64,000 bases of DNA from Martelella mediterranea (GCF_004342225.1 NZ_SMAR01000007.1:1-64000); one strand, 5' to 3'. Numbered from the stretch's first letter, positions 30,993 to 41,746 are shown. Notes: generated by a model from the sequence alone, not told the origin. Translations and numbers: made by a program.

Positions 30993-32207
30993 TCAGATCG
31001 AAAGCAGATGACCGAACTTCTCGCGCTTGGTTGCGAGATAGCGTTCATTATAGGGGTTGGACGCGATCATCAGCGGCACACGCTCCTCAACGGCAAGTCC
31101 ACAACGAATAAGCGCCTCAGGCTTATCGGGATTGTTCGAGAGAAGCCGTAACCGGCGAACACCAAGACTTTTGAGAATATGCGCGGCGGCGTAATACTCG
31201 CGTGCATCGGCTGGAAGGCCAAGCGCCAGATTGGCAGCATGAGTATCGAGCCCCTGTTGCTGCAAGCCGTAGGCGCGGATCTTGTTGGCAAGGCCGATGC
31301 CGCGACCTTCATGCCCTTTCATATAGATCAGAATGCCGCCCTGCTCTGCAATCAATGCCATGCTGGCATCAAGCTGCTGCCCGCAATCGCATTTCAGCGA
31401 GCCAAACACGTCACCGGTCAGACATTCGGAATGAACACGCACAAGCGGAGCCTCCGACAGCGGCCCTTTGACGAGCGCGAGATGCTCAACACCATCTACC
31501 AGGCTTTTGAACACCCGGACATCAAAAGCTGAATCGCTGAAACCAGTTGGCAGACTGGCACGCGCGGCTTCCTCCACCAGGTTTTCCGTTTGCATGCGAT
31601 ATTCGGCCAGTTCTGCAATGGTGAGGCAGGGCAAATCATGCTGCCGGGCGAAGGCCTCGAGATCAGGTCTGCGGGCCATTTCGCCATCATCGCGCATAAT
31701 CTCGCAGATCACAGCCGCAGGGTTAAGCCCGGCGATCCGCACGAGATCGACGGAGCCTTCCGTATGTCCGTTTCGCACCAGAACGCCACCATCGCTGGCA
31801 CGCAAGGGAAACATGTGCCCGGGCGAAACGATATCGTCCGGCTTTGCAGCCGGATTGGCAGCAGCAGCGATTGTGCGGGCACGATCAGCTGCGGAAATTC
31901 CGGTCGAAATACCCTCTCGCGCTTCGATAGAAACTGTAAAAGCCGTCGCATGGCGGGCACGGTTATCACTGACCATTGGTGGCAGCCCAAGCTGATCGAC
32001 CTTTTGACCGGTCAGGCAAAGGCAGATCAGCCCGCGACCATGCATCGCCATGAAATTCACCGCCTGCGGTGTCGCAAAATCTGCAGCCACCACCAGATCG
32101 CCCTCGTTTTCACGCGCCTCGTCATCGATGAGCACGACCATGCGCCCGGCCCTGATCGCCGAAAGCGCCTTCCTGACGCGGGAAAGATTGTTATGCATCA
32201 ATGTCAT
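30993..32207 (-). CDS. ribBA: Bifunctional DHBP synthase / GTP cyclohydrolase II
   Basis: 404 residues. N-terminal RibB domain ([13 protein letters not shown] acidic site, [39 protein letters not shown]). C-terminal RibA domain from about 205 with zinc cysteines in [38 protein letters not shown] and SNNPDK. All RibA zinc ligands and the GRGIGL loop are kept, so both activities look possible. It overlaps ribD by four bases. Confidence 0.95.
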   Translation of the reverse strand: MTLMHNNLSRVRKALSAIRAGRMVVLIDDEARENEGDLVVAADFATPQAVNFMAMHGRGLICLCLTGQKVDQLGLPPMVSDNRARHATAFTVSIEAREGISTGISAADRARTIAAAANPAAKPDDIVSPGHMFPLRASDGGVLVRNGHTEGSVDLVRIAGLNPAAVICEIMRDDGEMARRPDLEAFARQHDLPCLTIAELAEYRMQTENLVEEAARASLPTGFSDSAFDVRVFKSLVDGVEHLALVKGPLSEAPLVRVHSECLTGDVFGSLKCDCGQQLDASMALIAEQGGILIYMKGHEGRGIGLANKIRAYGLQQQGLDTHAANLALGLPADAREYYAAAHILKSLGVRRLRLLSNNPDKPEALIRCGLAVEERVPLMIASNPYNERYLATKREKFGHLLSI

Positions 32208-33259
32208 TCTTCATCTCCAAGCGGCCAGGCCGTATTCTTCAGCAGATCAAAGGCTTCATCGCGATAGCGGACGGCAACGGCATCGCCATCGTTGGCAGCA
32301 GCTGATTTTGTGATCACAACATGCGCATCCCAGAGCCCGGATTGAAGGATATGCTCTGTCAGCAAAGGACCGGCTTCGACCAGAACTTCCTGTGCACCGG
32401 CCGCTCCGATTTGACGCAGAGCATCGGAAAATGACTGCGCGACAAAAGGCTCGAAACCACGCGCACGGGCTTCAGACAGATAGGAGTCTGCCACCCGGCC
32501 ACGGCGGTCCAGAATTGCAAGCGATCTTTTCTTCTCAGTGAAATCGGACACATGCCGAACTGTGAAGGACGGATTGTCAGCCAGCACAGTGCCGGAACCC
32601 GTCAGAATCGCATCGGCCCGGCGGCGAAGACGGTGTGCCAGCTTCAGCGATGCGGCTGACGTGAAGGTTTTTTCACCTGACGGTGGAATCATGCTTCCGC
32701 ACTCATCAAGCGCCTGCTTCAGCGTGATCCAGGGAAGCCCGGTCGCTGCCTTCTTGGCGAAAGGCGCGATCAAACGCCTGCAGGCCAGCGCAGCCGCCCC
32801 GGCCGGTTCCCCGATCATGGCCTCAAGATATGTCACATCGAGACCGGCCTCACCAAGCCGCACGGCACCACCGCCAGCCACATGTGGGTTGGGATCAGCA
32901 CAGCCAATAACAAGAAATTCCGCAGGCGTCGTCAGAATGGCCTCGGTACAGGGCGGCGTTCTGCCATGATGATTGCACGGTTCGAGCGTAACAACCACGG
33001 TGTGGATCCGGCTTGTCAGTCCGCGCTGGCGTGCAAGTGCGATGGCCGCGGCTTCAGCATGGGCGTGCCCTGCACGTTCATGCGCCGCCATTGCCAGAAT
33101 ATTGCCGGCAGAATCCAGAAGCGCACAACCCACAGGCGGGTTGGGGCTGGTTGCCCCGGCGAAGCGGCCAGCTTCACCAAGCACCTGCTCAAATGCAGAC
33201 ACAATCGCTTCGTCGGACAGTCTTTTGCCGGATATGGAAAGGGGTTTTACAATGCCCAT
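32204..33259 (-). CDS. ribD: Bifunctional riboflavin deaminase/reductase RibD
   Basis: 351 residues from ATG 33259 (GAGG five bases before). Deaminase domain with zinc motif [10 protein letters not shown] and [16 protein letters not shown] near residues 70-110; the reductase domain follows ([31 protein letters not shown]). It carries out two steps after GTP cyclohydrolase II. It is the first gene after the FMN riboswitch, with ribBA and ribH downstream. Confidence 0.95.
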   Translation of the reverse strand: MGIVKPLSISGKRLSDEAIVSAFEQVLGEAGRFAGATSPNPPVGCALLDSAGNILAMAAHERAGHAHAEAAAIALARQRGLTSRIHTVVVTLEPCNHHGRTPPCTEAILTTPAEFLVIGCADPNPHVAGGGAVRLGEAGLDVTYLEAMIGEPAGAAALACRRLIAPFAKKAATGLPWITLKQALDECGSMIPPSGEKTFTSAASLKLAHRLRRRADAILTGSGTVLADNPSFTVRHVSDFTEKKRSLAILDRRGRVADSYLSEARARGFEPFVAQSFSDALRQIGAAGAQEVLVEAGPLLTEHILQSGLWDAHVVITKSAAANDGDAVAVRYRDEAFDLLKNTAWPLGDEE

Positions 33260-33378
33260 TTGCGCCTCATCCAAAGATCAAAAGACGTCAAACAGGGCAA
33301 AATGCAGGTCAGATTGCGCACTGCCCCCATATCCTCAAAGAGGTCGGGCGCAGGACACACCGGTCCTGTCATTTCTGT

Positions 33379-33525
33379 TCTCTTCCATCCGGACTTTAAC
33401 CGTCGGCTCCGGAATTACACCGGATCTGCTTGACCCTTTTTCATCACTTTGAAAAAGGCGCTCGCGGGCTGATGCCATCAGGCAATTACCGCCGGTGGGG
33501 AATTTCACCCCGCCCTGAGAACGTC
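33379..33525 (-). promoter_or_regulatory. FMN riboswitch (RFN element)
   Basis: The minus strand shows the conserved RFN pieces in order: CTCAGGGCGGGGTGAAATTC, CCCACCGGCGGTAA, the variable stem, GTAATTCCGGAGCCGACGGT and AGTCCGGATGGAAGAGA. It lies about 120 bases before ribD and should shut the rib genes off when FMN is plentiful. A short hairpin CAGGAC-CGGTGT-GTCCTG just downstream may belong to the expression platform. Confidence 0.97.
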
Positions 33526-33666
33526 ACCAGCTGAAAGATCTCAACCGACGGGATAAAAATAGAACCAGAAACTGAAAAAACGCAAGCAATGTTTTTCACG
33601 CCGACCGGCAGAACCGGTTAACACACTGTCAAAAAAGAGACTTTCTGCCCCACAAAGCGGCTTCAG

Positions 33667-33846
33667 TCAGCGATCCAGTGCCGCGATAATACCACGCAAC
33701 TCTGCCAGACCTTTAAGCCGTCCGATCGCCGGATAGCCTGGCTGCGCCTGACGGGACTGATCGTCAAGAATATCAAGACCATGGTCCGAACGAAATGGAA
33801 TGCTGAAGTCAGCCCGGCCAATAGGCCCAGTCCCGCCAGTCCGGTT
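33667..33846 (-). pseudogene. uxuA: C-terminal remnant of mannonate dehydratase UxuA
   Basis: In the frame ending at TGA 33667-33669, about 60 codons read like the end of Uxu[18 protein letters not shown], then [18 protein letters not shown] and IIAALDR before the stop. The catalytic bulk of the enzyme (normally about 350-400 residues) is missing; the remnant starts directly after the stop codon of the phosphoribosyltransferase, in the same frame. It is a decayed deletion product, not a functional gene. Confidence 0.8.
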
Positions 33847-34482
33847 TTAAAGCATGGTTTCCGGCCTGGCTGCCCAACGTCTATTTTCATTGCTAAATTG
33901 CGGAATATGCGCCAGCCCCTTCACCAATCCGGCATCCGCCCCCAAAGTTTCCAGCCAGTCTCGCGCTTCAGTCAGGATCACACCGATACCAACGACTTCC
34001 CCGCCTGCCTTACGCACCAGATCAACAGAGCCTTTAAGACTGGATCCGGAGGCAACGACATCATCGACAACAACCACACGGCGGCCTTTCAGCAAGGGAA
34101 CGGCGCGGTCATCCAGAAGCAGCCTCTGCTCGCCTTTCGAGGTGATTGAGGTAATCTTCTGCTCCAGCGCGTCCCCCAGATGCACCTTCGGCGACTTCTG
34201 CAGGATCACATAGCGGTCCAGCCCGAGAGCGCGCGTCACTTCGATGGCGACCGGAATGCCAAGCGTCGCCGCGCCGACCACAATATCAGGCTGCAACGGC
34301 GCCAGTTTCTCTTTCAGTTTTTCACCGCAATGGGCACCGAAACGAACGCCAAGATCAATCACCATCATCAATGAGATCGCAAGATCAGGGCGAATGGCGA
34401 CCAGCGGAAGCTCAACCGGATAGCCGGCAACATCGACTTTGTGTGTCTGACTGGTAACGACGGGCTGAAAGGAATCGGACAT
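33847..34482 (-). CDS. Phosphoribosyltransferase family protein
   Basis: 211 residues from ATG 34482 (AGGGAAG upstream). A type I PRTase with the PRPP loop VVVVDDVVASGSSL near residue 142 and the flexible-loop region around KSPKVHLGDALEQK. It is not a standard PyrE: the PyrE-specific FILTSG opening is missing and the sequence better fits purine-base PRTases (adenine/xanthine type). Substrate is uncertain. Confidence 0.75.
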   Translation of the reverse strand: MSDSFQPVVTSQTHKVDVAGYPVELPLVAIRPDLAISLMMVIDLGVRFGAHCGEKLKEKLAPLQPDIVVGAATLGIPVAIEVTRALGLDRYVILQKSPKVHLGDALEQKITSITSKGEQRLLLDDRAVPLLKGRRVVVVDDVVASGSSLKGSVDLVRKAGGEVVGIGVILTEARDWLETLGADAGLVKGLAHIPQFSNENRRWAARPETML

Positions 34483-34637
34483 GAACACTTCCCTGATAAG
34501 ATGACAGAGGTGTTTTAGAACATCGGCCGAGAAAAGTGGACGCCGGTTTTCGCCAACCCGTTTCGCAGAGCAAAAAAGCCGGCCCATCGTGTGTCAGAGA
34601 TCAACCACCCGATGTTTGCTCCAAACCGGATCAGAGC

Positions 34638-35093
34638 TCACGAAGAGGGACATGGAAAAGCTGTTTTCCGCCCGCCGTCATAAACAACAGCAAAACCACC
34701 GCGCAACAGCAGGCCGCTGAGATCGCGCTCATCCTCCAGTTCAACGTCAGCCACGACGCGCCCGAAATACTTATCGCCGGAGATGTGCCTGAGTCTGACC
34801 GTCTGGCCCGGCTGTAACAGAGAAATCACATAATTCTTCGCAGCACTCGCCGCCTGTTTTTCGGCATCGCAAGCCCCGCGCAGCTCCGGCGTATCGACAC
34901 CGCGAACACGCACGGACGCCTCCACAATCTGCCCCGGCCATGGTCGTGCCTCGACCGCAATCGTATCACCATCAATCACACGAATGACGTCCGCGCGAAC
35001 AGGTCCATCATAGACATCCGCACCGGTCGCGACGGCTGGCACCATCGCGAAAAACAGCAGAATCGAAAAAGGGCACAAGAGCTTCAAAACCAT
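34638..35093 (-). CDS. Thermonuclease (SNase) family protein
   Basis: 151 residues. A signal peptide ends near AVATGA. The staphylococcal-nuclease core follows: VIDGDTIAVE, the catalytic pair in VRGVDTPELRG, and DKYFGRVVADVEL. It probably cleaves nucleic acid outside the inner membrane using calcium. A single gene between two minus-strand genes. Confidence 0.86.
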   Translation of the reverse strand: MVLKLLCPFSILLFFAMVPAVATGADVYDGPVRADVIRVIDGDTIAVEARPWPGQIVEASVRVRGVDTPELRGACDAEKQAASAAKNYVISLLQPGQTVRLRHISGDKYFGRVVADVELEDERDLSGLLLRGGFAVVYDGGRKTAFPCPSS

Positions 35094-35167
35094 AAAAGGA
35101 ATTTATTCCTTAAATACAGCAGAAGCAATAGGAATAATCGCCTAACTCAAGGTTGTGCCATCACCGT

Positions 35168-35482
35168 TCAGAAATCGATGGCCCGCCCTTTGATCTCCCA
35201 GTCGCCGTATCGTGCCGGATCAAGCCCACCCCGGCCGCCAAGCTCTTTCGCCTCAGCCTTTTTCTGCCGCTGCGCACGGCGTTCCTCAGCTTCGGCCAGT
35301 GCGCGCTGCGCTGCAGGCGGCAGACGTCTGCGGCGCTCTTCCTCGGCCTCGACTTGCAACGTGTTTTCAGGCGTCGCTGTCAGTGCGGCCAGATCAAGCG
35401 CAGATACCGCCTCAACCGTCGTCTGCTCAGCATCCGTGCCTGACTGGCCTGTGTTCTCTGCTTGTTTTTTTTCGTCCTGCAT
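35168..35482 (-). CDS. DUF1674 protein, SdhAF4-like succinate dehydrogenase assembly factor
   Basis: 104 residues: a charged, Glu/Arg-rich variable N-terminus then the DUF1674 tail GRGGLDPARYGDWEIKGRAI-DF, the signature of SdhAF4, a factor that helps form the flavinylated SdhA-SdhB dimer. No sdh genes are adjacent. The low-complexity part reduces certainty about the exact start. Confidence 0.85.
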   Translation of the reverse strand: MQDEKKQAENTGQSGTDAEQTTVEAVSALDLAALTATPENTLQVEAEEERRRRLPPAAQRALAEAEERRAQRQKKAEAKELGGRGGLDPARYGDWEIKGRAIDF

Positions 35483-35613
35483 TTCAAAAACCTTTTACTG
35501 CCGGTCGGCAATATTGATTTAAAGCCATTCTTTTCCCACTTATAACGGGAATTGAAGAGCGGCAGAAGAGAAAACCGCGCCGTGATCAACAGACCGGTTT
35601 CGGAGACAGACAG

Positions 35614-36573
35614 ATGAATCTTGTTCGCACAGCCATGCTTCTTGCGGCCATGACCGCACTGTTTATGGCCATTGGCTATATGATCGGTGGCCAGTCTGGC
35701 ATGGTGATCGCACTGATCATCGCGGCCGGTATGAACGTGTTTTCCTACTGGAATTCTGACAAGATGGTGCTGCGTATGTATGGCGCACATGAAGTCGACG
35801 CATCTTCGGCGCCTGAATATTATAACATGGTGCGCAAGCTCTCAGAGCGTGCGGGCCTACCCATGCCCAAGGTCTACCTTTACGACAGCCCGCAGCCCAA
35901 CGCCTTTGCCACCGGGCGAAACCCGCAAAATGCGGCCGTTGCGGCTTCGACCGGCATCTTGAAAATGCTGTCTTACGAAGAGCTTGCGGGGGTCATGGCG
36001 CATGAGCTTTCGCATGTTCAGCACCGCGATACACTGACGATGACAATCACCGCCACGCTGGCCGGTGCCATTTCGATGCTCGGTCACTTTGCCTTTTTCT
36101 TCGGCGGCAACCGCGACAACAACAATCCCTTCGGCTTTGTCGGCGTTCTGGTTGCGATGATCGTTGCGCCCATGGCGGCGGCAATGGTGCAGATGGCGAT
36201 CAGCCGAACGCGCGAATACTCTGCGGACAAACGCGGGGGTGAAATCTGCGGCAATCCGCTGTGGCTGGCTTCAGCCCTGAACAAGATTGCCCGCGGCAAC
36301 GAGACCATTCACAATGAGCGGGCTGAACGCAATCCGGCAACCGCACACATGTTCATCATCAACCCGCTGGCCGGAAAGAACATGGACAATCTGTTCTCAA
36401 CCCATCCGAACACTGAAAATCGCATCGCGGCATTGCAGGATCAGGCCCGGCAGATGGGTGTCACCTCGACGGCGGCGCCACAGCCTGCTAAAGCGACCCG
36501 CAGATCGCAGTCGGTTCCTGAGACCGGCCGCACAAACGGCGGTGATACGCCCTTCAAAGGTCCCTGGTCTTGA
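35614..36573 (+). CDS. htpX: Membrane zinc metalloprotease HtpX
   Basis: 319 residues with four membrane segments (two near the N-terminus, two after the active site). The zinc motif HELSH is at 130-134 and the third ligand is in [11 protein letters not shown] near residue 201. It degrades damaged membrane proteins. GGAGACAGACAG precedes the ATG. It overlaps rsmB by four bases. Confidence 0.95.
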   Translation: MNLVRTAMLLAAMTALFMAIGYMIGGQSGMVIALIIAAGMNVFSYWNSDKMVLRMYGAHEVDASSAPEYYNMVRKLSERAGLPMPKVYLYDSPQPNAFATGRNPQNAAVAASTGILKMLSYEELAGVMAHELSHVQHRDTLTMTITATLAGAISMLGHFAFFFGGNRDNNNPFGFVGVLVAMIVAPMAAAMVQMAISRTREYSADKRGGEICGNPLWLASALNKIARGNETIHNERAERNPATAHMFIINPLAGKNMDNLFSTHPNTENRIAALQDQARQMGVTSTAAPQPAKATRRSQSVPETGRTNGGDTPFKGPWS

Positions 36574-37949
36574 GTGATGGCATGAAACGGGCGGGAAGCC
36601 AGCCGAACCGCCCGGCACACGCGGATATACCCGCAAACAGAAAACCCGGTTTCGCGACACGCGCTGCAGCAACGAAAATCCTCGGCGCAGTTGTTGATCG
36701 CGCCACACCGCTGGATGGTATGATTGACAGCGAGAATGGCAATGGCGCTTATCGCTCGCTCTCAAAAGGAGATCAGGCGCTTTGCCGGGCGCTGATCCTG
36801 ACCGCTCTGCGCCACAAACCACAGATTGATGTGGCCATTTCAGGTCTTTTGGACCGGCCACTTCCCGCAGGCGCACGCGCCTTGTCTCATGTGCTGACAA
36901 TCGCCGCAGCGCAGATCCTCTACCTTGATGTTCCCGATCATTCAGCCGTCGACATCGCTGTTGAACAGGCCAATGCCGATCCGCGCAACAAACGCTTCGC
37001 CGGGCTGGTAAACGCTGTTTTGCGCCGTTTAGGCCGCGGCAAGGATAAGAATCTTGCACGTATTGCAGATGTCGCTTCCATGCCGGACTGGTTCTTTAAT
37101 CGCCTTGAAAACATTTATGGCCCGGAAAAGGCGATGGCCATCAGCAATGCGCAACTGACACCGCCAAGCATTGATCTTTCTGTCAAAGCCGATCCGGAAG
37201 GCTGGGCCGCAAAACTGGGTGGGACATTTCTGCCGACAGGCTCTGTTCGCCTTGATGCCCCCTCTGGTGCTATTCCCGAGATGGAAGGTTTCGACACGGG
37301 CGAATGGTGGGTTCAGGATGCCGCAGCCGCGATTCCGGCGAAGCTTTTTGGCGACCTTTCCGGCCAGCGCGTCATCGATCTTTGCGCGGCTCCGGGCGGC
37401 AAAACCGCACAACTGATCTGCCAGGGCGGTGAAGTGACAGCGCTTGAACGCTCCAAAAGCCGTTTGAAGCGGTTGGAACAGAACCTCATGCGCCTTCAAC
37501 TACCAGTACAGGCCGTGGCTGCCGACATGATGGAGTTTCAGCCAGAAGACGGGCTTTACGATGCCGCACTTCTGGATGCACCCTGCTCCTCCACAGGCAC
37601 GACACGCCGCCACCCGGATGTGTTATGGACCAAGACGATCGACGACATCGAGAAACTCGCAGAAGTGCAGTATCAGATGCTTCGGCGCGCAATCGATTTC
37701 GTACGGCCCGGTGGTATTGTCATCTTCTCCAACTGCTCTCTCGATCCAAAAGAGGGAGAAGAGGTCGTCGAACGCCTGATCAATGATGGTGCCCCGGCGG
37801 AACGCACCGCCTTTCCTGCGGGGCAACTTGCCTCACTCACGCATCTTTTTGATACCTCAGGCGCATTGCGCACGACCCCTGCCGATACCTTCGGCGACGG
37901 CGCGACCGGGCTGGATGGTTTTTACGCAGCAGCCCTCAAGCGTCTTTAA
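36570..37949 (+). CDS. rsmB: 16S rRNA (cytosine-C5) methyltransferase RsmB-like
   Basis: 459 residues from TTG 36570 overlapping the htpX stop; ATG 36582 is an alternative. N-terminal NusB-like RNA-binding helices to about residue 165, then a SAM-dependent domain: [13 protein letters not shown] near 271, [15 protein letters not shown] with motif IV cysteine, and [15 protein letters not shown] with the catalytic cysteine. It probably methylates 16S rRNA C967. Confidence 0.92.
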   Translation: MSDGMKRAGSQPNRPAHADIPANRKPGFATRAAATKILGAVVDRATPLDGMIDSENGNGAYRSLSKGDQALCRALILTALRHKPQIDVAISGLLDRPLPAGARALSHVLTIAAAQILYLDVPDHSAVDIAVEQANADPRNKRFAGLVNAVLRRLGRGKDKNLARIADVASMPDWFFNRLENIYGPEKAMAISNAQLTPPSIDLSVKADPEGWAAKLGGTFLPTGSVRLDAPSGAIPEMEGFDTGEWWVQDAAAAIPAKLFGDLSGQRVIDLCAAPGGKTAQLICQGGEVTALERSKSRLKRLEQNLMRLQLPVQAVAADMMEFQPEDGLYDAALLDAPCSSTGTTRRHPDVLWTKTIDDIEKLAEVQYQMLRRAIDFVRPGGIVIFSNCSLDPKEGEEVVERLINDGAPAERTAFPAGQLASLTHLFDTSGALRTTPADTFGDGATGLDGFYAAALKRL

Positions 37950-38121
37950 AGCGCCGTGCTTCTCGATAATCGATTCAGCTAATGGCGCTGAATTATATCT
38001 CCTTCCGGTGAAATGTAATATTGGAAGCAAATCTGTTTGGCGTTAAGCATCTGTTCAGTCTGACAGATTAGGCATCAATTAAAGATCACGCGGTCAAGGC
38101 GTGCGATAATAAAGATAATGG

Positions 38122-39819
38122 GTGCAAGTTTTGGGTTTTCGTATCGCGGATATCTGGCGATATGGTTGTCTGCTCGGGCGGGAAACCGTCGCGCGTGTGA
38201 GATGCCATATGATCTCGCCGGGATTGCCGGATATCTTTTCAGCCGGCCGTGAAACCGCGCGTTTGCTCGTGGCTCCAACGGATCTGCGGGCAACCGACCC
38301 TATGGAAGGTGAAGACCTTCTGTCTGACCGCTTCTGCTTTCAGGGTGAAACGCTGGAGACAAATGGCAAACCACCCTTCTCATGCGCGATGCCGGACGAT
38401 GCCTTCCTGCGTGAGATGGCTCGTTTCAGCTGGCTCAGACATTTCAGGACGCAAGACAGTAGCGCCGCGAACGAAAAGGCACGCGCTTCTGTTCTAAGTT
38501 TTCTGCGCCGTCATCGCCGGATTTCAGGGCCTTGCTGGCAAACCGACGTTGCATCGCAGAGACTGCTGGCATGGCTGTCCCATTCCACCGTTGTGCTGAA
38601 AGGCGCAGACACACAGTTTTACCGCCGTTTTGCCGAAGCTATTCTGCGCCATGAACGCATTCTCAGGCAACGTTACAAAACCATGCCCGATGACGAAAAC
38701 CGGCTCATTGCGGCCATCGCGCTTTGCATGGTCTCCATCTGTATGGATATGCCTGAGAAGCGGCGCCGGCAGGCCTCCAGACGTCTGGACGCAGCCCTCG
38801 ACAGACAGGTACTTCCAGACGGCGGTCACATTACCCGAAACCCGCAAACACTGCTGAATGTTCTCTTCTCTCTGCTCCCCCTGCGCCAGACATATATTAA
38901 TCTCGACCTGACGCTTCCCAAACGTCTGGTGCCGGCCATAGACCGGATTTATCCGGCGTTGCGCTTCTTTCGCCACGCCGACGGCAATCTTGCACTTTTT
39001 AACGGGAACGGCGCTACACTGGCGACAGATCTGTCTGCCATCATGCGTTATGATGAGACTGGGGGAACTGCATTCAAGGCACTGCCGCATAACGGCTATC
39101 ACCGTCTTCAAGGCAACGGCACAGTGCTGATCACAGATGCCGGCAAGCCGTTCAGCCCGCACCTCTCGAAAACCGCTCATGCCGGAGCCTTGTCCTTTGA
39201 GATGTCTTCTGGACGCAGCCGCTTCATCGTCAATGCAGGTGTTCCTAACAGCAGCGATGCCGAGATGCTTCGCATGGCGCGATCGACGGCTGCACATTCG
39301 GCTGTCACACTGGGCGAAACATCTTCTGTGCGTTTTTCGCACAGTGCGTTCCTTGGCCCGGTTGCCATTGGCGGCATCCGCAACACTGGCGCAGAACGCT
39401 CCACCGGTGACGACGGAACAGATACGGTTGATCTTTGGCACGACGGATATCTGGGCACATTCGGCGTCTACTGCCTGCGGCGGATTTCACTTTCACCTGA
39501 TGGACAGGTGATTGCAGGCTCAGATCGTTTCGACCGAAAAAACGGTGAAGCGCCCAGCCCCGAAAACAGAACAGCTGCCATCGTGCGTTTCCACCTGCAC
39601 CCTTCTGTCTGGGCGTTACGCGAAAATGAACACAGTATTTTCCTCACGGCCCCTGATAATGAGAGCTGGCTTTTCTCTGCGCCGGGCCTTCAGGTGGAGA
39701 TCGAGGAGGATCTGTTTTTCGCCAGCAATGCCGGCCTGACCCGCTCGCAACAAATCACGGTCAGCTCTGTCATCGGCGATCAGTCACAAATCGACTGGCG
39801 TTTTGAGCGGCAAAGTTGA
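38122..39819 (+). CDS. Heparinase II/III family protein
   Basis: 565 residues from GTG 38122. An N-terminal alpha/alpha toroid region (WLRHFRTQD, WQTDVASQRLLAWLSHS, DGGHITRNPQTLL) and a C-terminal beta-sandwich with FIVNAGVPNSSDAEM and VDLWHDGYLGTFGVYCLRR, as in heparinase II/III-like polysaccharide lyases. The N-terminus lacks an evident signal peptide. Actual substrate in this order is not established. It sits between rsmB and purH, a position I associate with Hyphomicrobiales genomes. Confidence 0.87.
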   Translation: MQVLGFRIADIWRYGCLLGRETVARVRCHMISPGLPDIFSAGRETARLLVAPTDLRATDPMEGEDLLSDRFCFQGETLETNGKPPFSCAMPDDAFLREMARFSWLRHFRTQDSSAANEKARASVLSFLRRHRRISGPCWQTDVASQRLLAWLSHSTVVLKGADTQFYRRFAEAILRHERILRQRYKTMPDDENRLIAAIALCMVSICMDMPEKRRRQASRRLDAALDRQVLPDGGHITRNPQTLLNVLFSLLPLRQTYINLDLTLPKRLVPAIDRIYPALRFFRHADGNLALFNGNGATLATDLSAIMRYDETGGTAFKALPHNGYHRLQGNGTVLITDAGKPFSPHLSKTAHAGALSFEMSSGRSRFIVNAGVPNSSDAEMLRMARSTAAHSAVTLGETSSVRFSHSAFLGPVAIGGIRNTGAERSTGDDGTDTVDLWHDGYLGTFGVYCLRRISLSPDGQVIAGSDRFDRKNGEAPSPENRTAAIVRFHLHPSVWALRENEHSIFLTAPDNESWLFSAPGLQVEIEEDLFFASNAGLTRSQQITVSSVIGDQSQIDWRFERQS

Positions 39820-39963
39820 CTGCACTCGCAGGTTTATAAATGCTCCCAGCCGTGCTAACGCCTGTCGCGTGGACGCGCATAGCGCGCCGAACTGTTTTTA
39901 CCGCCGCGCCGTTGGCTGCCTTTTCAAACCCGGCAGCCGCGCCTTTGCTGAAGGACACACAAG

Positions 39964-41580
39964 ATGGCTGTCGCCTCGAAGAAAATCCCCGCGCCCGATC
40001 TCGTCAATATCAGAACTGCTCTGCTTTCCGTTTCGGACAAGCAGGGTATTGTCGAATTCGCAACAGCGCTCGCTGCGCGTGGCATAAAACTTCTTTCAAC
40101 CGGCGGCACCCATAAGGCTCTTGCGGCGGCAGGACTTGAGGTCACCGATGTTTCCTCTGTCACCGGGTTTCCGGAAATCATGGACGGGCGCGTCAAGACG
40201 CTGCACCCGAATGTGCATGGCGGTCTTCTGGCGATCAGGGACGATGAAGATCATCAGGCAGCGATGAGCCAACACGGCATCGAATCCATCGACCTCGCCG
40301 TGATCAACCTTTACCCGTTCGAAAAGGTCCGCGCCGCTGGCGGCGACTACCCGACCACGGTTGAGAATATCGATATTGGCGGGCCGGCGATGATCCGCGC
40401 CGCAGCCAAGAACCATGCCTATGTTACCGTGCTGACAGACCCGGCTGATTATGATGAGGTCACGCAGGCGCTGGAAGCGGGCAATGGCGCCATCCATTAT
40501 ACCTTGCGCCAGCAACTCGCCGCCCGCGCCTATGCCCGCACCGCCGCTTACGATGCGGCGATTTCAAACTGGTTTGCGGAAGCGCTTGCCATTGAAACCC
40601 CGCGTCATCGCACACTGGGCGGAACGTTGCGCCAGGAGATGCGCTATGGCGAAAACCCACATCAGTCTGCTGCATTCTATGTGACCGGCGACAAACGTCC
40701 CGGTGTTGCAAACGCGGTTCAGCATCAGGGCAAGCAGCTTTCCTATAACAATATCAATGATACAGATGCGGCCTTCGAGCTTGTTGCGGAATTTTCGCCA
40801 AGCGTCTCACCCGCCTGCGCCATCATCAAGCACGCCAACCCCTGCGGTGTGGCCCGTGCCGAAACACTGACAGAGGCTTATCGCCGCGCGCTGGCGTGTG
40901 ATTCTCAGTCGGCCTTTGGCGGCATTGTCGCGCTCAACCAGATGCTTGACGGCGAGACCGCCAGCGAAATCGTGAAGCTTTTCACGGAAGTGATTATCGC
41001 GCCGGACGCCGATGAAGAAGCCAAAGCAATTATTGCCGCGAAAAAGAACCTGCGCCTTTTGACCACCGGCGGCCTGCCGGATCCGCGGGCGCGCGGCTTC
41101 AACTACCGCACGGTTGCAGGCGGTTTTCTGGTGCAGGGGCGCGATACGGCGATGATCGATGAAATCGAAATGAAGGTCGTTACCGAACGCGCGCCGACTG
41201 AAACCGAGATTGAAGACCTGAAAATGGCCTTTGCCATTGCCAAGCATGTGAAATCGAACGCGATTGTTTACGTTAAAGACGGCCAGACCGCAGGCATTGG
41301 AGCAGGCCAGATGAGCCGTATCGATTCCGCCCGGATTGCAGCCATCAAAGCTGAAGAAGCCGCCAGGGCCGCAGACTGGCCGGAACCGAAAACAAAGGGC
41401 TCTGCAGTTGCATCCGAGGCGTTCTTCCCGTTCGCCGACGGCCTGCTTTCTGCAGTCGCAGCCGGTGCAACGGCCGTCATCCAGCCAGGTGGCTCGATCC
41501 GCGATCAGGAAGTCATTGACGCCGCAAACGAAAATGGCGTCGCCATGATCTTTACCGGAACCCGCACCTTCCGCCACTAG
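39964..41580 (+). CDS. purH: Bifunctional AICAR formyltransferase / IMP cyclohydrolase
   Basis: 538 residues. An N-terminal IMP cyclohydrolase (MGS-like) domain with [18 protein letters not shown] and [15 protein letters not shown], then the AICAR transformylase domain with KHANPCGVA and catalytic residues in the [11 protein letters not shown] area. It does the last two steps of purine synthesis. GAAGGA lies before the ATG. Confidence 0.97.
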   Translation: MAVASKKIPAPDLVNIRTALLSVSDKQGIVEFATALAARGIKLLSTGGTHKALAAAGLEVTDVSSVTGFPEIMDGRVKTLHPNVHGGLLAIRDDEDHQAAMSQHGIESIDLAVINLYPFEKVRAAGGDYPTTVENIDIGGPAMIRAAAKNHAYVTVLTDPADYDEVTQALEAGNGAIHYTLRQQLAARAYARTAAYDAAISNWFAEALAIETPRHRTLGGTLRQEMRYGENPHQSAAFYVTGDKRPGVANAVQHQGKQLSYNNINDTDAAFELVAEFSPSVSPACAIIKHANPCGVARAETLTEAYRRALACDSQSAFGGIVALNQMLDGETASEIVKLFTEVIIAPDADEEAKAIIAAKKNLRLLTTGGLPDPRARGFNYRTVAGGFLVQGRDTAMIDEIEMKVVTERAPTETEIEDLKMAFAIAKHVKSNAIVYVKDGQTAGIGAGQMSRIDSARIAAIKAEEAARAADWPEPKTKGSAVASEAFFPFADGLLSAVAAGATAVIQPGGSIRDQEVIDAANENGVAMIFTGTRTFRH

Positions 41581-41586
41581 TGGAAT

Positions 41587-41641
41587 GAATTTGACATTTG
41601 GGCCCCACCTGCCGCCAGTGATAACTTCAAATGTCAAATTC
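41587..41641. repeat. 14-bp perfect inverted repeat after purH
   Basis: Arms 41587-41600 (GAATTTGACATTTG) and 41628-41641 pair perfectly around a 27-base loop, starting 6 bases after the purH stop. No T run follows, so it need not be a terminator; it may stabilise the mRNA end. Confidence 0.7.
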
Positions 41642-41669
41642 GAAAATTACACTAGAAACATAGACTTAG

Positions 41670-41746
41670 CTAGTGGTTCTTTTGATTCCGGCATTTGGAC
41701 AAGCGCGTGTGGAAAAGGGAACCAGATGCCGGAATCTGACCACTAG
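41670..41746. repeat. Split inverted-repeat element, 77 bp
   Basis: Outer arms CTAGTGGT/ACCACTAG (41670-41677, 41739-41746) and inner arms GATTCCGGCAT/ATGCCGGAATC (41684-41694, 41726-41736) form a two-part hairpin with unequal bulges. The arrangement looks like a small non-coding mobile repeat. Confidence 0.7.

Noticed and set aside
33847-34482. Annotation of the PRTase as PyrE
   Set aside because: The PRPP loop fits, but the orotate-specific N-terminal motif is missing and the body fits purine-base enzymes better.
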